A DNA stretch of 64,000 bases, taken from NCBI RefSeq assembly GCF_020463795.1, contig NZ_CP080025.1, positions 251,001-315,000 of the forward strand, read 5' to 3'. Every line of letters starts with the position of its first letter. Position 1 is the stretch's first letter. Origin of the DNA: Echinicola marina (GTDB lineage Bacteria > Bacteroidota > Bacteroidia > Cytophagales > Cyclobacteriaceae). Shown piece after piece: positions 46,148-55,299 of the stretch. The notes beneath the pieces are model-generated. The model was not told the DNA's origin. It saw only the letters and a list, made by a program, of their open reading frames with translations, and did not search any database. Both the position numbers and the translations under genes were made by a program.

Positions 46148-47359
46148 TTATCTTAATTTTAAAGTGGCCAATGTGATAATCGCCAATAAAATCCCCACAA
46201 TCCAAAAACGGGTTACGATCTTGGATTCAGGAATTCCGCCTTTTTGGTAATGATGATGTAAAGGGGACATCCTGAAAATCCTCCTACCTTCACCATATTT
46301 TCTTTTGGTATATTTGAAATAGGCCACTTGAATGATTACCGACAAGTTCTCTATTACAAAAATCCCGCATAACACTGGGATCAAAAGCTCCTTTCTCAAT
46401 ACCAGGCAAAGCACAGCTATCACACCTCCCAGCATCAAACTACCCGTATCTCCCATAAACACTTGGGCAGGATAGGAATTGTACCACAGAAAGCCCACAC
46501 ATGCCCCTAAAAAAGCCGCGCAGAAAATCACCAACTCACCTGAATTGGGGATAAACATGATATTGAGGTACTGTGAGAATATCGCATTACCACTGAGATA
46601 AGCAAAAATCGCAATAGCCAAGCCTATAATGGCCGAAGTACCAGCTGCCAATCCATCAATCCCATCTGTTATATTGGCCCCGTTTGACACTGCGGTAACG
46701 ACAAATATCACCAACAATGTGTACAAAACAGGCGTAACCCCATCCCCAAGAAAACCGAAGAAATTCTCATAATTGAGTTCGTTGTTCTTCATAAATGGAA
46801 TGGTAGTTTTCATCACCTTTACATCCTTATATGCTGGAGTCTCTACCACGCCTTCTTCTATAGAAACCGGCGTCTGGAACTCCCTGACGACCACATCTTC
46901 ATGGTAAAAAAGGGTAATGGCTACGATAATCCCTATCCCCACTTGGCCTATAATCTTGAATTTACCGGCAAGTCCTTCTTTATTCTTCCTGAATACTTTG
47001 ATATAGTCATCCAAAAAGCCTATTCCTCCAAGCCACACTACTGTGACCAAAAGAAGAAGAATATAAATATTGTAAACATCAGCGAACAAAAGCGTTGGGA
47101 TTATTATAGCCGCTATCATCATCAAACCTCCCATGGTAGGCGTTCCCTTTTTCTCTGATTGTCCGGCTAAGCCTAGGTCCCTTACTGTTTCTCCAATTTG
47201 TTTTTTCCTAATCCAATTGATAATACTTTTACCAAAAGTGATCGTAATAATCAAAGACAGCATAGCTGATAAGCCCGCTCGGAAGGAAATGTACCTGAAC
47301 AAACCCGAACCAGGAAAATCAAAATTACTGTCGATATAGTCGAAAAGATGGTAAAGCAT
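46148..47359 (-). CDS. mraY: Phospho-N-acetylmuramoyl-pentapeptide transferase
   Basis: Membrane enzyme that loads the MurNAc-pentapeptide onto undecaprenyl phosphate to make lipid I. The 403 residues form about ten membrane segments. Active-site blocks: KKGTPTMGG (about 69-77), GFLDDYIKV (about 112-120, the paired Asp), [13 protein letters not shown] (about 226-238) and [12 protein letters not shown] (about 364-375). Between the first and second thirds there is a longer loop ([18 protein letters not shown]...) than in E. coli, common in Bacteroidota. Confidence 0.96.
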   Translation of the reverse strand: MLYHLFDYIDSNFDFPGSGLFRYISFRAGLSAMLSLIITITFGKSIINWIRKKQIGETVRDLGLAGQSEKKGTPTMGGLMMIAAIIIPTLLFADVYNIYILLLLVTVVWLGGIGFLDDYIKVFRKNKEGLAGKFKIIGQVGIGIIVAITLFYHEDVVVREFQTPVSIEEGVVETPAYKDVKVMKTTIPFMKNNELNYENFFGFLGDGVTPVLYTLLVIFVVTAVSNGANITDGIDGLAAGTSAIIGLAIAIFAYLSGNAIFSQYLNIMFIPNSGELVIFCAAFLGACVGFLWYNSYPAQVFMGDTGSLMLGGVIAVLCLVLRKELLIPVLCGIFVIENLSVIIQVAYFKYTKRKYGEGRRIFRMSPLHHHYQKGGIPESKIVTRFWIVGILLAIITLATLKLR

Positions 47360-47363
47360 TTAT

Positions 47364-48830
47364 CTATTTTGTCGTATGTATTAATTGTATCAATTCTTTT
47401 ATGGTCTGGAAATCATCAAAAGGATATTTTACTCCTTTGATCTCCTGATAGGTCTCATGCCCTTTTCCGGCCACAAGGATAATATCCCCTTTCACGGCCA
47501 TTACACAGGCCGTTTTGATGGCCTCCCTTCTGTCCGCGATGACCACTGTTTTTTTAAAAGCAACCGGATTTACCCCCTTTTCCATTTCACGGATAATATC
47601 CATCGGCTCTTCATCTCTCGGATTATCCGAAGTCAACACTACTTTCTCACTAAATTCTGTAGCTATTTTTGCCATCAGTGGTCTTTTGGCCCTATCCCGG
47701 TTACCGCCACATCCTACCACAGTGATCACGTTCTCCCCTCCAGTTCTCACCCCTTGTATCGTTTTCAGCACATTCTCCAATGCATCAGGCGTATGGGCAT
47801 AATCTACAATTGCTGTAATACCCGCTATTTCTATTTGATCAAATCTGCCATGGGCACCTTTGATTTTGGAGAGCTGGGTCAACACCTCATCTTCTTCCTC
47901 GCCTAATAATATCGCAGCCCCCAACACCCCACAAAGGTTATAGGCATTGAATTCTCCTATTAATCGGAACCATGCCTGCTTGCCATTAATATCCAACTCC
48001 AATCCCTGAAGGGTGTTACTTAGCACCTTTGCTTTGTAATCCGTAGGATACTTCAATCCATAGGTATGCTTGCTCGCTTTGGTATTTTGGAGCATTACCA
48101 TCCCCCTTTTATCATCGGCATTGACCAAGGCAAATGCATCTCTTGGCAATTCATCAAATAATTTTTTCTTTGCTTTGATATACTCATCAAAGCTGCCATG
48201 ATAATCCAAATGATCATGGGAAATATTGGTAAACACTGCCCCACTAATATGCAATCCTGCCATTCTTTCTTGAACAATGGCATGGGAACTTGCCTCCATA
48301 AAACAGTGAGTACATCCAGCCTCGACCATATCGGCCATCAACTTATTGATCGCCACACTATCAGGCGTAGTATGCGTCGCCGGAATGATCTTTTCATTGA
48401 TTTTATTTTCCACCGTGCTAAGCATACCGGTCAAGTAGCCTAACTCAATAAATAGACGATGAAGTAAAGTGACGCAAGTAGTTTTACCATTGGTACCGGT
48501 TACCGCAACGACCTTCAATTTACTGGAAGGATTTCCATAAAAATTGGATGCCATCACCCCCAAGGCATTTGCAGCATGAACGACCTGCACATAAGTGATA
48601 TGGGCATGTAAATTTTCTGGCATCCTTTCACAAACGATGCTTTTAGCTCCCTTTGCTACGGCCTGATCTATAAAGTCATGCCCGTCTACCTGAGTACCAG
48701 CAACAGCTACAAACACAACACCCTCTCTTACCTTGCGGCTGTCAAAGACAATATCATTCACGACTACTTCCATATCTCCGGTAGTAGAAGTCAGTGAAAC
48801 TTTGTACAATATGTCCTTTAGGGTCTTCAT
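47364..48830 (-). CDS. murE: UDP-MurNAc-L-Ala-D-Glu--meso-diaminopimelate ligase
   Basis: Adds the third stem-peptide residue. The 488 residues show the P-loop GTNGKTTCV (about 114-122), the THTTPDSV region (about 153-160), FTNISHDHLDYHG (about 202-214) and the C-terminal SDNPRDEEP motif. DNPR is the meso-diaminopimelate-specific signature, so the peptidoglycan is of the mDAP type. The murE start shares a base with the ftsI stop (48830). Confidence 0.96.
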   Translation of the reverse strand: MKTLKDILYKVSLTSTTGDMEVVVNDIVFDSRKVREGVVFVAVAGTQVDGHDFIDQAVAKGAKSIVCERMPENLHAHITYVQVVHAANALGVMASNFYGNPSSKLKVVAVTGTNGKTTCVTLLHRLFIELGYLTGMLSTVENKINEKIIPATHTTPDSVAINKLMADMVEAGCTHCFMEASSHAIVQERMAGLHISGAVFTNISHDHLDYHGSFDEYIKAKKKLFDELPRDAFALVNADDKRGMVMLQNTKASKHTYGLKYPTDYKAKVLSNTLQGLELDINGKQAWFRLIGEFNAYNLCGVLGAAILLGEEEDEVLTQLSKIKGAHGRFDQIEIAGITAIVDYAHTPDALENVLKTIQGVRTGGENVITVVGCGGNRDRAKRPLMAKIATEFSEKVVLTSDNPRDEEPMDIIREMEKGVNPVAFKKTVVIADRREAIKTACVMAVKGDIILVAGKGHETYQEIKGVKYPFDDFQTIKELIQLIHTTK

Positions 48831-50944
48831 TAGCCTAATACAATTCTTATTAATCCTCCTTTTGATACACTGGAACCTGCAGGAACAGACTGGTTCTTCA
48901 CCCTTCCCCTTCCGATATAGTCTACCCTCAGCCCCTTATTTTCCAATACATAGAGTGCATCTTTCAAAGTCATTCCTGAAACATCCGGCACCATTGGTGC
49001 TTCCACTTTATTGGATTTCCAATTGATAGACCTGTTCACAACGGAAGATTTCACCCATCTGTCTGCCCCATCATAATGATTGGAAAGCCCGAATTTATTG
49101 CAGATCATCTGAAGCTCATCTGCCATACCCGCTTGGATATAGGGAAAAACTACTTGAGACAGCTGTGGAGCCTTAGGCGCAAGCTTTTCTTCCTCTTTAT
49201 TCAATTTCAAATCCTGTGCATAGATCTTATCCGCTATTTCCTTAAATACAGGAGCAGAAACATCTCCTCCATAGGCATTGAACCCTTTGGGACTGTCTAT
49301 CACAATGATCATACTGTATTTCGGCTCATCCGCAGGAAAATAGCCGGCAAAGGAAGTGTAATACCTCCTGGTATACCTACCATTCACCAGTTTTTGAGCG
49401 GTTCCTGTCTTCCCTGCAATCTTATACTCACTATCACTGATATTTCTGGCAGTCCCTTTCTCCACTACTCCCTCCAGCAAAGACTGAAGCTGCTTGATGG
49501 TAGCTTCGGAGCCAATACTTCTCCTCAATACCTCCGTCTCAAATTCTTCTTCAATATGATTGCCCTTTTGGATTCTTTCCACAATCATTGGCTTGACCAC
49601 CTTACCTCCATTTGCCACTGCATTGTATAAAGTCAATGTATGTAATGGTGTTACTTTTAGCTCATAACCTATAGACATCCAAGGCAAGGTGGTGCCGTAC
49701 CAATTCTTTTTATCCTTGGGATCTTTGAAATAAGGAACTCCTTCACCTTTAATTTGGAAACCCAAAGGTTGATCCAACCCCACCTGCTCCAAATAAGAAA
49801 GAAACTTCTCTGGTCTAACCCCGAAATGCTCATCCACTAATTTGGAAATCCCCACATTAGAGGACTTTTCGAATGCCTGCCTGACAGTCAGCTTTCCATA
49901 ACCACCATATTTGGCATCCCTCATGGTTTGGTTATAGAATTTATAGGCGCCATTGCCTGTATCTACTGTATCTTTAAGATTTACCTTGCCTTCCTCCAAG
50001 AGTGCCAACATGGACAACAATTTAAAGGTAGAGCCAGGCTCTGTCAAACCTTGTTCTCCAACTGCATAATTATAGTACTCACCATATCCATTGCCATTAT
50101 CCTTCTTTTCCAAATTGGCAATGGCCTTGATATGTCCTGTCTTTACTTCCATCACCAGCACACAACCGTATTCAGCATCCTTGTTCATCAGCTGCCTCAA
50201 CAAGGCTGACTCCGCTACATCCTGAATATTCACATCTATAGTAGTTACTATATCGTAACCATCCTCTGGCCGGATGTCCTCTGCATCATGCACCGGTTTC
50301 CAAGTCCCCCCAGCTATCTTTTGAAACAAAGCCTCCCCATTTTTCCCTTCCAAATAGCCATTAAAGCTATACTCCAATCCTGCGCCATATCGGTCTTCAT
50401 TTAAGAACCCCACAGTTCTTCCTGCCAAATTCTTAAATGGCCTGTACCTCTTTTCCACCTTTTCAAACAATACACCTCCACCCATTCTGCCTTTTCTGAA
50501 GATAGGCCAGGTGGACATTTTTTGTTTGGCCTGATAGCCTATTTGGCTCCTGTTAAGCACCAAGTAGCGCCTGCCTTCTATTCGGGCATCATTAATTATG
50601 CGTTTATAGGCATTGGCTGATTTGTCCTTATAGAAACTGGACAGGTTCATGGCCAAGGAATCTATTCCTGCCCTAAAATCCTTTTCACTGGCAATTCCCG
50701 GATCCATAGCCACCCTATAAAAAGGTAAGCTGGTAGCCAAAAGACTACCATCAGCACTATATATATTGCCTCTGGTAGCACTGACTTTCCTATATTGAAG
50801 ATTAATGTCTTCCGCTTTTTGACGCCATTTATCTCCATCCACAAACTGAACATGGGCTATCCTATAAAGAATAGCCCCTGCAAAGAGTACCATTGCCAAA
50901 AAGGCAAGTCTTACTCTCAGAAGTATGGATTTTTTTATATTCAT
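48830..50944 (-). CDS. ftsI: Penicillin-binding protein FtsI with PASTA domain
   Basis: Septal class B transpeptidase, 704 residues. One N-terminal membrane segment (LAFLAMVLFAGAILY, about 13-27), the PBP dimer domain (about 50-210) and the transpeptidase domain follow. Catalytic motifs: SxxK is STFK at 305-308, SxN is SSN at 361-363, KTG(T) is at 512-515. The last 60 residues are a single PASTA domain (VPDVSGMTLKDALYVLENKG), unlike E. coli FtsI. It overlaps ftsL by 4 bp and murE by 1 bp. Confidence 0.95.
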   Translation of the reverse strand: MNIKKSILLRVRLAFLAMVLFAGAILYRIAHVQFVDGDKWRQKAEDINLQYRKVSATRGNIYSADGSLLATSLPFYRVAMDPGIASEKDFRAGIDSLAMNLSSFYKDKSANAYKRIINDARIEGRRYLVLNRSQIGYQAKQKMSTWPIFRKGRMGGGVLFEKVEKRYRPFKNLAGRTVGFLNEDRYGAGLEYSFNGYLEGKNGEALFQKIAGGTWKPVHDAEDIRPEDGYDIVTTIDVNIQDVAESALLRQLMNKDAEYGCVLVMEVKTGHIKAIANLEKKDNGNGYGEYYNYAVGEQGLTEPGSTFKLLSMLALLEEGKVNLKDTVDTGNGAYKFYNQTMRDAKYGGYGKLTVRQAFEKSSNVGISKLVDEHFGVRPEKFLSYLEQVGLDQPLGFQIKGEGVPYFKDPKDKKNWYGTTLPWMSIGYELKVTPLHTLTLYNAVANGGKVVKPMIVERIQKGNHIEEEFETEVLRRSIGSEATIKQLQSLLEGVVEKGTARNISDSEYKIAGKTGTAQKLVNGRYTRRYYTSFAGYFPADEPKYSMIIVIDSPKGFNAYGGDVSAPVFKEIADKIYAQDLKLNKEEEKLAPKAPQLSQVVFPYIQAGMADELQMICNKFGLSNHYDGADRWVKSSVVNRSINWKSNKVEAPMVPDVSGMTLKDALYVLENKGLRVDYIGRGRVKNQSVPAGSSVSKGGLIRIVLG

Positions 50945-51339
50945 TTATCTACTATGATCTTTTTTGGAGGCTCCTCTATCTCGTAAATGTTTAATACTTT
51001 AATTTTCTTGGCTACTTCTGACTGCTTACTGCTGAACATATACTCCGCTTCCAGTGTAGTAACATCAGCCCTCAGATCTTCCACTTCCTGCTGCAGCTTT
51101 TCGATTTCCCGAATTGTACTTTCCGCTTTGTGATTGGACCAGATATATATCAAAGCCAAAAAGGCGGCATACAAAAAAGGCGGCACCAACCTTACAGGAA
51201 TCCCTTCTCCAAGCCAATCACTGATCTTGAACTTCTGATCAATAAATGAAAAGAGATTACTCCCTCCACCAAGGTTACTTGATTGCCTGGACTCATTGGC
51301 CCCTCGCTTGATTTTTTTCTTGAAAGTATTCCCTTCCAT
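50941..51339 (-). CDS. ftsL: FtsL-like cell division protein
   Basis: A small bitopic protein (132 residues) with a basic cytosolic part, one membrane segment (VPPFLYAAFLALIYIW, about residues 52-67) and a periplasmic leucine-zipper coiled coil (TIREIEKLQQEVEDLRADVTTLEAEY). Size, topology and position between rsmH and ftsI fit FtsL of the FtsQLB complex. Sequence similarity in this family is weak. It overlaps ftsI by 4 bp. Confidence 0.85.
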   Translation of the reverse strand: MEGNTFKKKIKRGANESRQSSNLGGGSNLFSFIDQKFKISDWLGEGIPVRLVPPFLYAAFLALIYIWSNHKAESTIREIEKLQQEVEDLRADVTTLEAEYMFSSKQSEVAKKIKVLNIYEIEEPPKKIIVDK

Positions 51340-51341
51340 GA

Positions 51342-52250
51342 CTACACCTTTTTTGCAATCCTCAACTTAGCACTCCTCGCTCGGTTATTGACCGCGACTT
51401 CTTCTGGACTTGCCTGAATAGCCTTTCTGCTCACCGGCTCCAAGGGTCTGATCAGGTTGCCATAGAAATCCTTTTCTACCTCACCTTGCATTTTTCCCTT
51501 GTTCATAAAATTCTTAACCATACGATCCTCTAAGGAATGATAGCTCATAACTACTAACCTTCCCTCTGGCTTCAACACCTCTACCGTTTGGTACAGCATC
51601 TCTTCCAGTGCCCGCATCTCATCGTTCACCTCTATCCTCAATGCCTGGAACACCTGGGCAAAATACTTGAACTCCCTGTTTCGTGGAGCCAGCTTTTGCA
51701 ATAGCTGCTTAAACTGCTCAATGGTTTCAAAAGGCCGAATGGCTCTTTCGGAAACCACTGCTTGGGCTAGCGATTTTGCATTTTTCACCTCCCCATATAT
51801 ACCGAAAACCTTATGAAGCTTTTCCTCCTCATAAGTATTTAATACATCCTTGGCGGTAACATTACCAAGTTGGTTCATCCTCATATCCAAGTCCCCATCA
51901 AACCGGGTTGAGAACCCCCTGCTAGGCTCATCAATTTGGTGGGAAGAAATCCCAAGATCGGCCAAAATCCCATCCACTTGACTTACCCCATACAACCTGA
52001 GGTAACGCTTCAGGTCCCTGAAATTGGCTTGTACAAATGTGAAATTTGGATACTCCAAAGCATTCCTTGCAGCATCATCATCCTGATCAAAGCCATACAG
52101 ATGCCCCTCAGGCCCCAAATGCTTCAGGATCTCCTTTGAATGCCCTCCACCACCAAAGGTCAGGTCCACATATACGCCATCTGGACGTATATCCAAGCCC
52201 TCAATGCACTGTGAGAGCATTACGGGAATATGGTATTCGCTCGCACTCAT
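51342..52250 (-). CDS. rsmH: 16S rRNA (cytosine(1402)-N(4))-methyltransferase
   Basis: SAM-dependent methyltransferase for C1402 of 16S rRNA (formerly mraW). The 302 residues carry HIPVMLSQCIEGL (residues 7-19), the SAM-binding DLTFGGGGHSKEIL (about 29-42), ADLGISSHQID (about 96-106), GFSTRFDGDLDMRM (about 111-124) and the closing YHSLEDRMVKNF (about 228-239). It overlaps mraZ by 4 bp. Confidence 0.96.
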   Translation of the reverse strand: MSASEYHIPVMLSQCIEGLDIRPDGVYVDLTFGGGGHSKEILKHLGPEGHLYGFDQDDDAARNALEYPNFTFVQANFRDLKRYLRLYGVSQVDGILADLGISSHQIDEPSRGFSTRFDGDLDMRMNQLGNVTAKDVLNTYEEEKLHKVFGIYGEVKNAKSLAQAVVSERAIRPFETIEQFKQLLQKLAPRNREFKYFAQVFQALRIEVNDEMRALEEMLYQTVEVLKPEGRLVVMSYHSLEDRMVKNFMNKGKMQGEVEKDFYGNLIRPLEPVSRKAIQASPEEVAVNNRARSAKLRIAKKV

Positions 52251-52699
52251 TTGTTTGTATTGGACAAATATTTCTTAGCCTCACTTGCAAAAACATCTGG
52301 ATCCTGGATGAGATAATCTTCATATCTCTCCGGATCCCAAATCTCAATGGTCTTACCCATACCCACTACTACCACTTCCTTGGTGATATCAGCAAACTTC
52401 AACAAAGGCTTAGGAATTAAAAAGCGACCAGTAGAGTCCAACTCCACCTCTGTGTTGTCGCGGTAAAAATTCCTTTTGAACCTTCTCTGATCTGCATCAA
52501 AATCATCTAAAGCGGACACCTTACTGTCTAACTTGCGGTACTCATTAATGGGATACAACACCAAACAAGGATCGAACCCTCTACGCATAACAAGCTCATT
52601 ACCATGGGTCTCCGGCAATGCCGCCTTTAGCTTGGCAGGCAAAACCAGACGTCCTTTGGCGTCAAGCTTGCAATAATATTCGCTAGAGAAGTTTGCCAT
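52247..52699 (-). CDS. mraZ: Transcriptional regulator MraZ
   Basis: A 150-residue DNA-binding protein with two SpoVT/AbrB-like halves. The first half has LDAKGRLVLPAKLKAAL (about residues 12-28), the second ELDSTGRFLIPKPLLKF (about 86-102). Members form ring oligomers and repress the dcw promoter by binding tandem TGGGN boxes; three such boxes lie 57-81 bp upstream of this start. It heads the dcw operon and overlaps rsmH by 4 bp. Confidence 0.95.
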   Translation of the reverse strand: MANFSSEYYCKLDAKGRLVLPAKLKAALPETHGNELVMRRGFDPCLVLYPINEYRKLDSKVSALDDFDADQRRFKRNFYRDNTEVELDSTGRFLIPKPLLKFADITKEVVVVGMGKTIEIWDPERYEDYLIQDPDVFASEAKKYLSNTNK

Positions 52700-52727
52700 G
52701 TTGTTCCGATCGAGTTTCGTTCAAATA

Positions 52728-52735
52728 CAAAAGTA
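52728..52735 (-). promoter_or_regulatory. Candidate -7 promoter box of the dcw operon
   Basis: On the minus strand this reads TACTTTTG, an exact match to TAnnTTTG, 29 bp before the mraZ start. The MraZ boxes lie just upstream, where a repressor would block RNA polymerase. No good -33 TTTG is visible. Confidence 0.5.
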
Positions 52736-52755
52736 ATAAAAGCAATCACACAATC

Positions 52756-52780
52756 CACCACCTTTCCCCACTTTTTCCCA
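52756..52780 (-). promoter_or_regulatory. Triple MraZ box (operator)
   Basis: On the minus strand three pentamers, TGGGA (52776-52780), TGGGG (52766-52770) and TGGTG (52756-52760), are separated by exactly 5 bases. This is the repeat geometry known for MraZ binding (TGGGN with 5-base spacers). Position just upstream of the -7 box and mraZ supports autorepression of the cluster. Confidence 0.75.
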
Positions 52781-53138
52781 CTTCTTTATAAAAGTATCCA
52801 AAAGTTTGATTTTTCCCAATAAATAGACAAAAAATATTAAAGCTATCAACTGGTTTTCACCTAGTTACACAAGCGACAACAAATCATTCAAACACGACTT
52901 ATAGTCAATATAAGCCGATTTATGGCTTATTAAGGGTGAATTTTAGTACAATCTTACAGGGAGCCGCATGATTCCCCAAAAAGTGGGGGGAAATCCCATT
53001 GATTTTTCGAAAAAGAAATATTTTTGACATCCTAAGAAAAATATACTCCAAAAAAACACTTGCCAAACAACCGTCAAACAAAACATTTCATCATTTCTTT
53101 AACGATGAGAGGTCCTTATCAAAAACCAAAAAGTGCAG
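52781..53138. other. Gene-free region between the polyprenyl synthase gene and the MraZ boxes
   Basis: AT-rich DNA without a credible gene. It contains two hairpins that compete for the same bases (52898-52914 and 52910-52930) and, on the plus strand at 52978-52988, an 11-base copy of the MraZ box core. Everything else in it looks featureless. Confidence 0.5.
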
Positions 53139-54113
53139 TTACTTCTTTCTTTCTATTGTATATTTTACCAAGTTTTTCAAGGAAGTCTTATAGTCAGAAT
53201 CTGGCAAGCCAGCCAAAATATCCAAAGCCTCTTGATAAAACTTATTCATTACTTCCTCCGCATAATCCAAACCACCTGAAGCCTTCACAAAGCCAATAAC
53301 CTGATTAACAGCCTTTTTATCTTCATTCTTATTACGAATCAGGTAGATAATCTTTTTCTTATCGGACCAAGCAGCATTATTCAACGCATAGATCAAGGGC
53401 AGTGTCATTTTCTTCTCCTTGATATCAATACCTACCGGCTTACCCACTTCATCTTCACCATAGTCAAACAAATCATCTTTGATCTGAAAGGCCATCCCCA
53501 CTTTCTCCCCAAAATCACGCATCTTTTCCACTACTTCCTCCTCAGCTCCCGCTGTTAAGGCACCGACAGCACAACAAGAAGCTATCAGACTGGCTGTTTT
53601 CTGACGTATAATGGTATAATAAACTTCTTCCGTGATATCCAACTTCCTTGCCTTGGCAATTTGCAAAAGCTCCCCTTCACTCATTTCCCTAACCGCATTG
53701 GAAACCACTTTAAGCAAGTCAAAATCCCCATTGTCCACACTCAACAGTAAACCTCTGGACAAGAGGTAATCACCTACCAAAACAGCTATCTTATTTTTCC
53801 ATAAAGCATTTACAGAGAAAAAACCACGACGGTAATTGGCATCATCCACCACATCATCATGCACCAAGGTAGCAGTATGTAGCAGTTCTATAAGCGCTGC
53901 CCCCCTATAGGTAGACTCCGAAATACCTCCTGTCACTCCAGCAGTCAAAAAAACAAACATAGGGCGCATTTGCTTCCCCTTCCTTTTGACAATATAGCTA
54001 GTGATATGATCTAAAAGTTTGACCTTGCTCTTCATAAAAGAACGGAACTTCTTCTCGAAGTCGGTCATTTCCGATGCTATAGGAGCTTGTATTTGTTGGA
54101 GGTCTGGTTTCAT
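53139..54113 (-). CDS. Polyprenyl diphosphate synthase (trans-isoprenyl synthase)
   Basis: Chain-elongating isoprenyl diphosphate synthase, about 324 residues. The first Asp-rich motif is DDVVDDANYRRG, with its DDxxD Asp residues near 84-88, and the second is DDLFDYGEDE near residues 210-219. Such enzymes make the octaprenyl/heptaprenyl side chain of quinones. The frame extends nine codons further to 54140, but MKPDLQ at 54113 gives the usual N-terminus. The gene lies upstream of the dcw cluster on the same strand. Confidence 0.92.
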   Translation of the reverse strand: MKPDLQQIQAPIASEMTDFEKKFRSFMKSKVKLLDHITSYIVKRKGKQMRPMFVFLTAGVTGGISESTYRGAALIELLHTATLVHDDVVDDANYRRGFFSVNALWKNKIAVLVGDYLLSRGLLLSVDNGDFDLLKVVSNAVREMSEGELLQIAKARKLDITEEVYYTIIRQKTASLIASCCAVGALTAGAEEEVVEKMRDFGEKVGMAFQIKDDLFDYGEDEVGKPVGIDIKEKKMTLPLIYALNNAAWSDKKKIIYLIRNKNEDKKAVNQVIGFVKASGGLDYAEEVMNKFYQEALDILAGLPDSDYKTSLKNLVKYTIERKK

Positions 54114-54218
54114 TACGTCTTTAGTGATGCAATAATACAATCAAATATGCCATTGACAAAATGGAGGACGCGTTTATTCACAACAGGGAATTGGTTTTTA
54201 TAAGCTATGGGAAAAAAT

Positions 54219-55139
54219 CTAAAAAAGGTAGGAAAACCTCAAACTTCCCAAATACTGACCGCTGGCCGTTTCGGTTTCCCGACTACGATAAAAAATCCGA
54301 TAGGAAAAACCAAAACGAGGATAAGCCAAAACTAATTCAGCAAAATACTCATTTGTCAAACGTTCCGGTTCCATCGTCACCATATTCCATCGAGCGTGAT
54401 CATTGACCCCTTGTAAAGTAGCGTTCCAATAGACCCTTTTAAACAATGCTCCCATATGAAGATAAAATTCCTTCTTGCCATTTGCCCCTAGTCGTGATCC
54501 AGAAATATAGCTTTGCTCTCCAGGCAAAAACCTGCCCAACCTAAAAGACGGCCCCATCTGTATACTCCGATCATAATTTCCCACAGCGGCGGCTCCATTG
54601 ACCCAAAAATCAAAGCCCCTAGCAGCAATTAAATTATAAGCAGATTTAACCTTTAAATTAATTAGGCCTCCACTTCGGATTTGATACCGCCAACCTCTCG
54701 GCTCTGGAAAGCCAAAGACCTGATGATACCAAACCTGCACTTCCTCTGCCTTTGAACCGGGGCCTATTTTCCCAAAAAGCAACTCCCCTTCAAACCATGC
54801 CTTTTTTATAAAATGCTGATAACCTCCTGCACCGTACAAAACACCCGCATATGGTCGGTCGTAATATTTAAGTTCTGGTTTGGTATATTTTTGTGGAGTA
54901 TATATCTGTTGGGACAATTTAAATTTCAGCCTGGAACGCTCATTCAACAAATAGTTATACCCAATAAAAATCCCATTGGTATAATATCGGTCAAACCGGG
55001 AGAAAGCAAAAACATCATTGTCCAACTGTAAAAACACCTCATGCTTTTTCATCTCATCAGCAGCCTGCTGAGCACTGCATATTGTCACAGGCAAGACCAA
55101 AAACAGAGAAATCACAAGGGCTAACTTGGGCGTAATCAA
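54219..55139 (-). CDS. LpxR-like outer-membrane lipid A deacylase family protein
   Basis: A 306-residue predicted outer-membrane barrel of the DUF2219/LpxR family. After a signal peptide (ITPKLALVISLFLVLPVTICSAQ) comes the family signature QLDNDVFAFSRFDRYYTNGIFIGY near residues 38-61, whose Asp/Asn/Arg cluster includes the calcium and catalytic region in LpxR. It ends with an aromatic residue (YLF), as barrel proteins do. The start is TTG at 55137-55139; no ATG retains the signal peptide. It may remove 3'-acyloxyacyl chains of lipid A, but the activity is not certain. Its 5' end faces the acyltransferase gene. Confidence 0.78.
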   Translation of the reverse strand: MITPKLALVISLFLVLPVTICSAQQAADEMKKHEVFLQLDNDVFAFSRFDRYYTNGIFIGYNYLLNERSRLKFKLSQQIYTPQKYTKPELKYYDRPYAGVLYGAGGYQHFIKKAWFEGELLFGKIGPGSKAEEVQVWYHQVFGFPEPRGWRYQIRSGGLINLKVKSAYNLIAARGFDFWVNGAAAVGNYDRSIQMGPSFRLGRFLPGEQSYISGSRLGANGKKEFYLHMGALFKRVYWNATLQGVNDHARWNMVTMEPERLTNEYFAELVLAYPRFGFSYRIFYRSRETETASGQYLGSLRFSYLF

Positions 55140-55268
55140 GGGACAAGATTTACTTTGGATAAAAGATTATTCAAAGTATCAAAAAAACTTCATTCTGACC
55201 TACAGGAATCCCATTTTTGTTTTCATTAGCTTATTGGTTCCCTTATTATCAAAGCTTCAATTTTTGTT

Positions 55269-55276
55269 TATCTTTG
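55269..55276 (+). promoter_or_regulatory. Candidate -7 box for the glycerolipid acyltransferase gene
   Basis: TATCTTTG matches TAnnTTTG exactly and lies 24 bp before TTG 55300. If real, it places the transcript start downstream of the more distal TTG at 55126 and so supports the shorter protein. Confidence 0.4.
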
Positions 55277-55299
55277 ACAAATCAACAAAATTATTTCCA

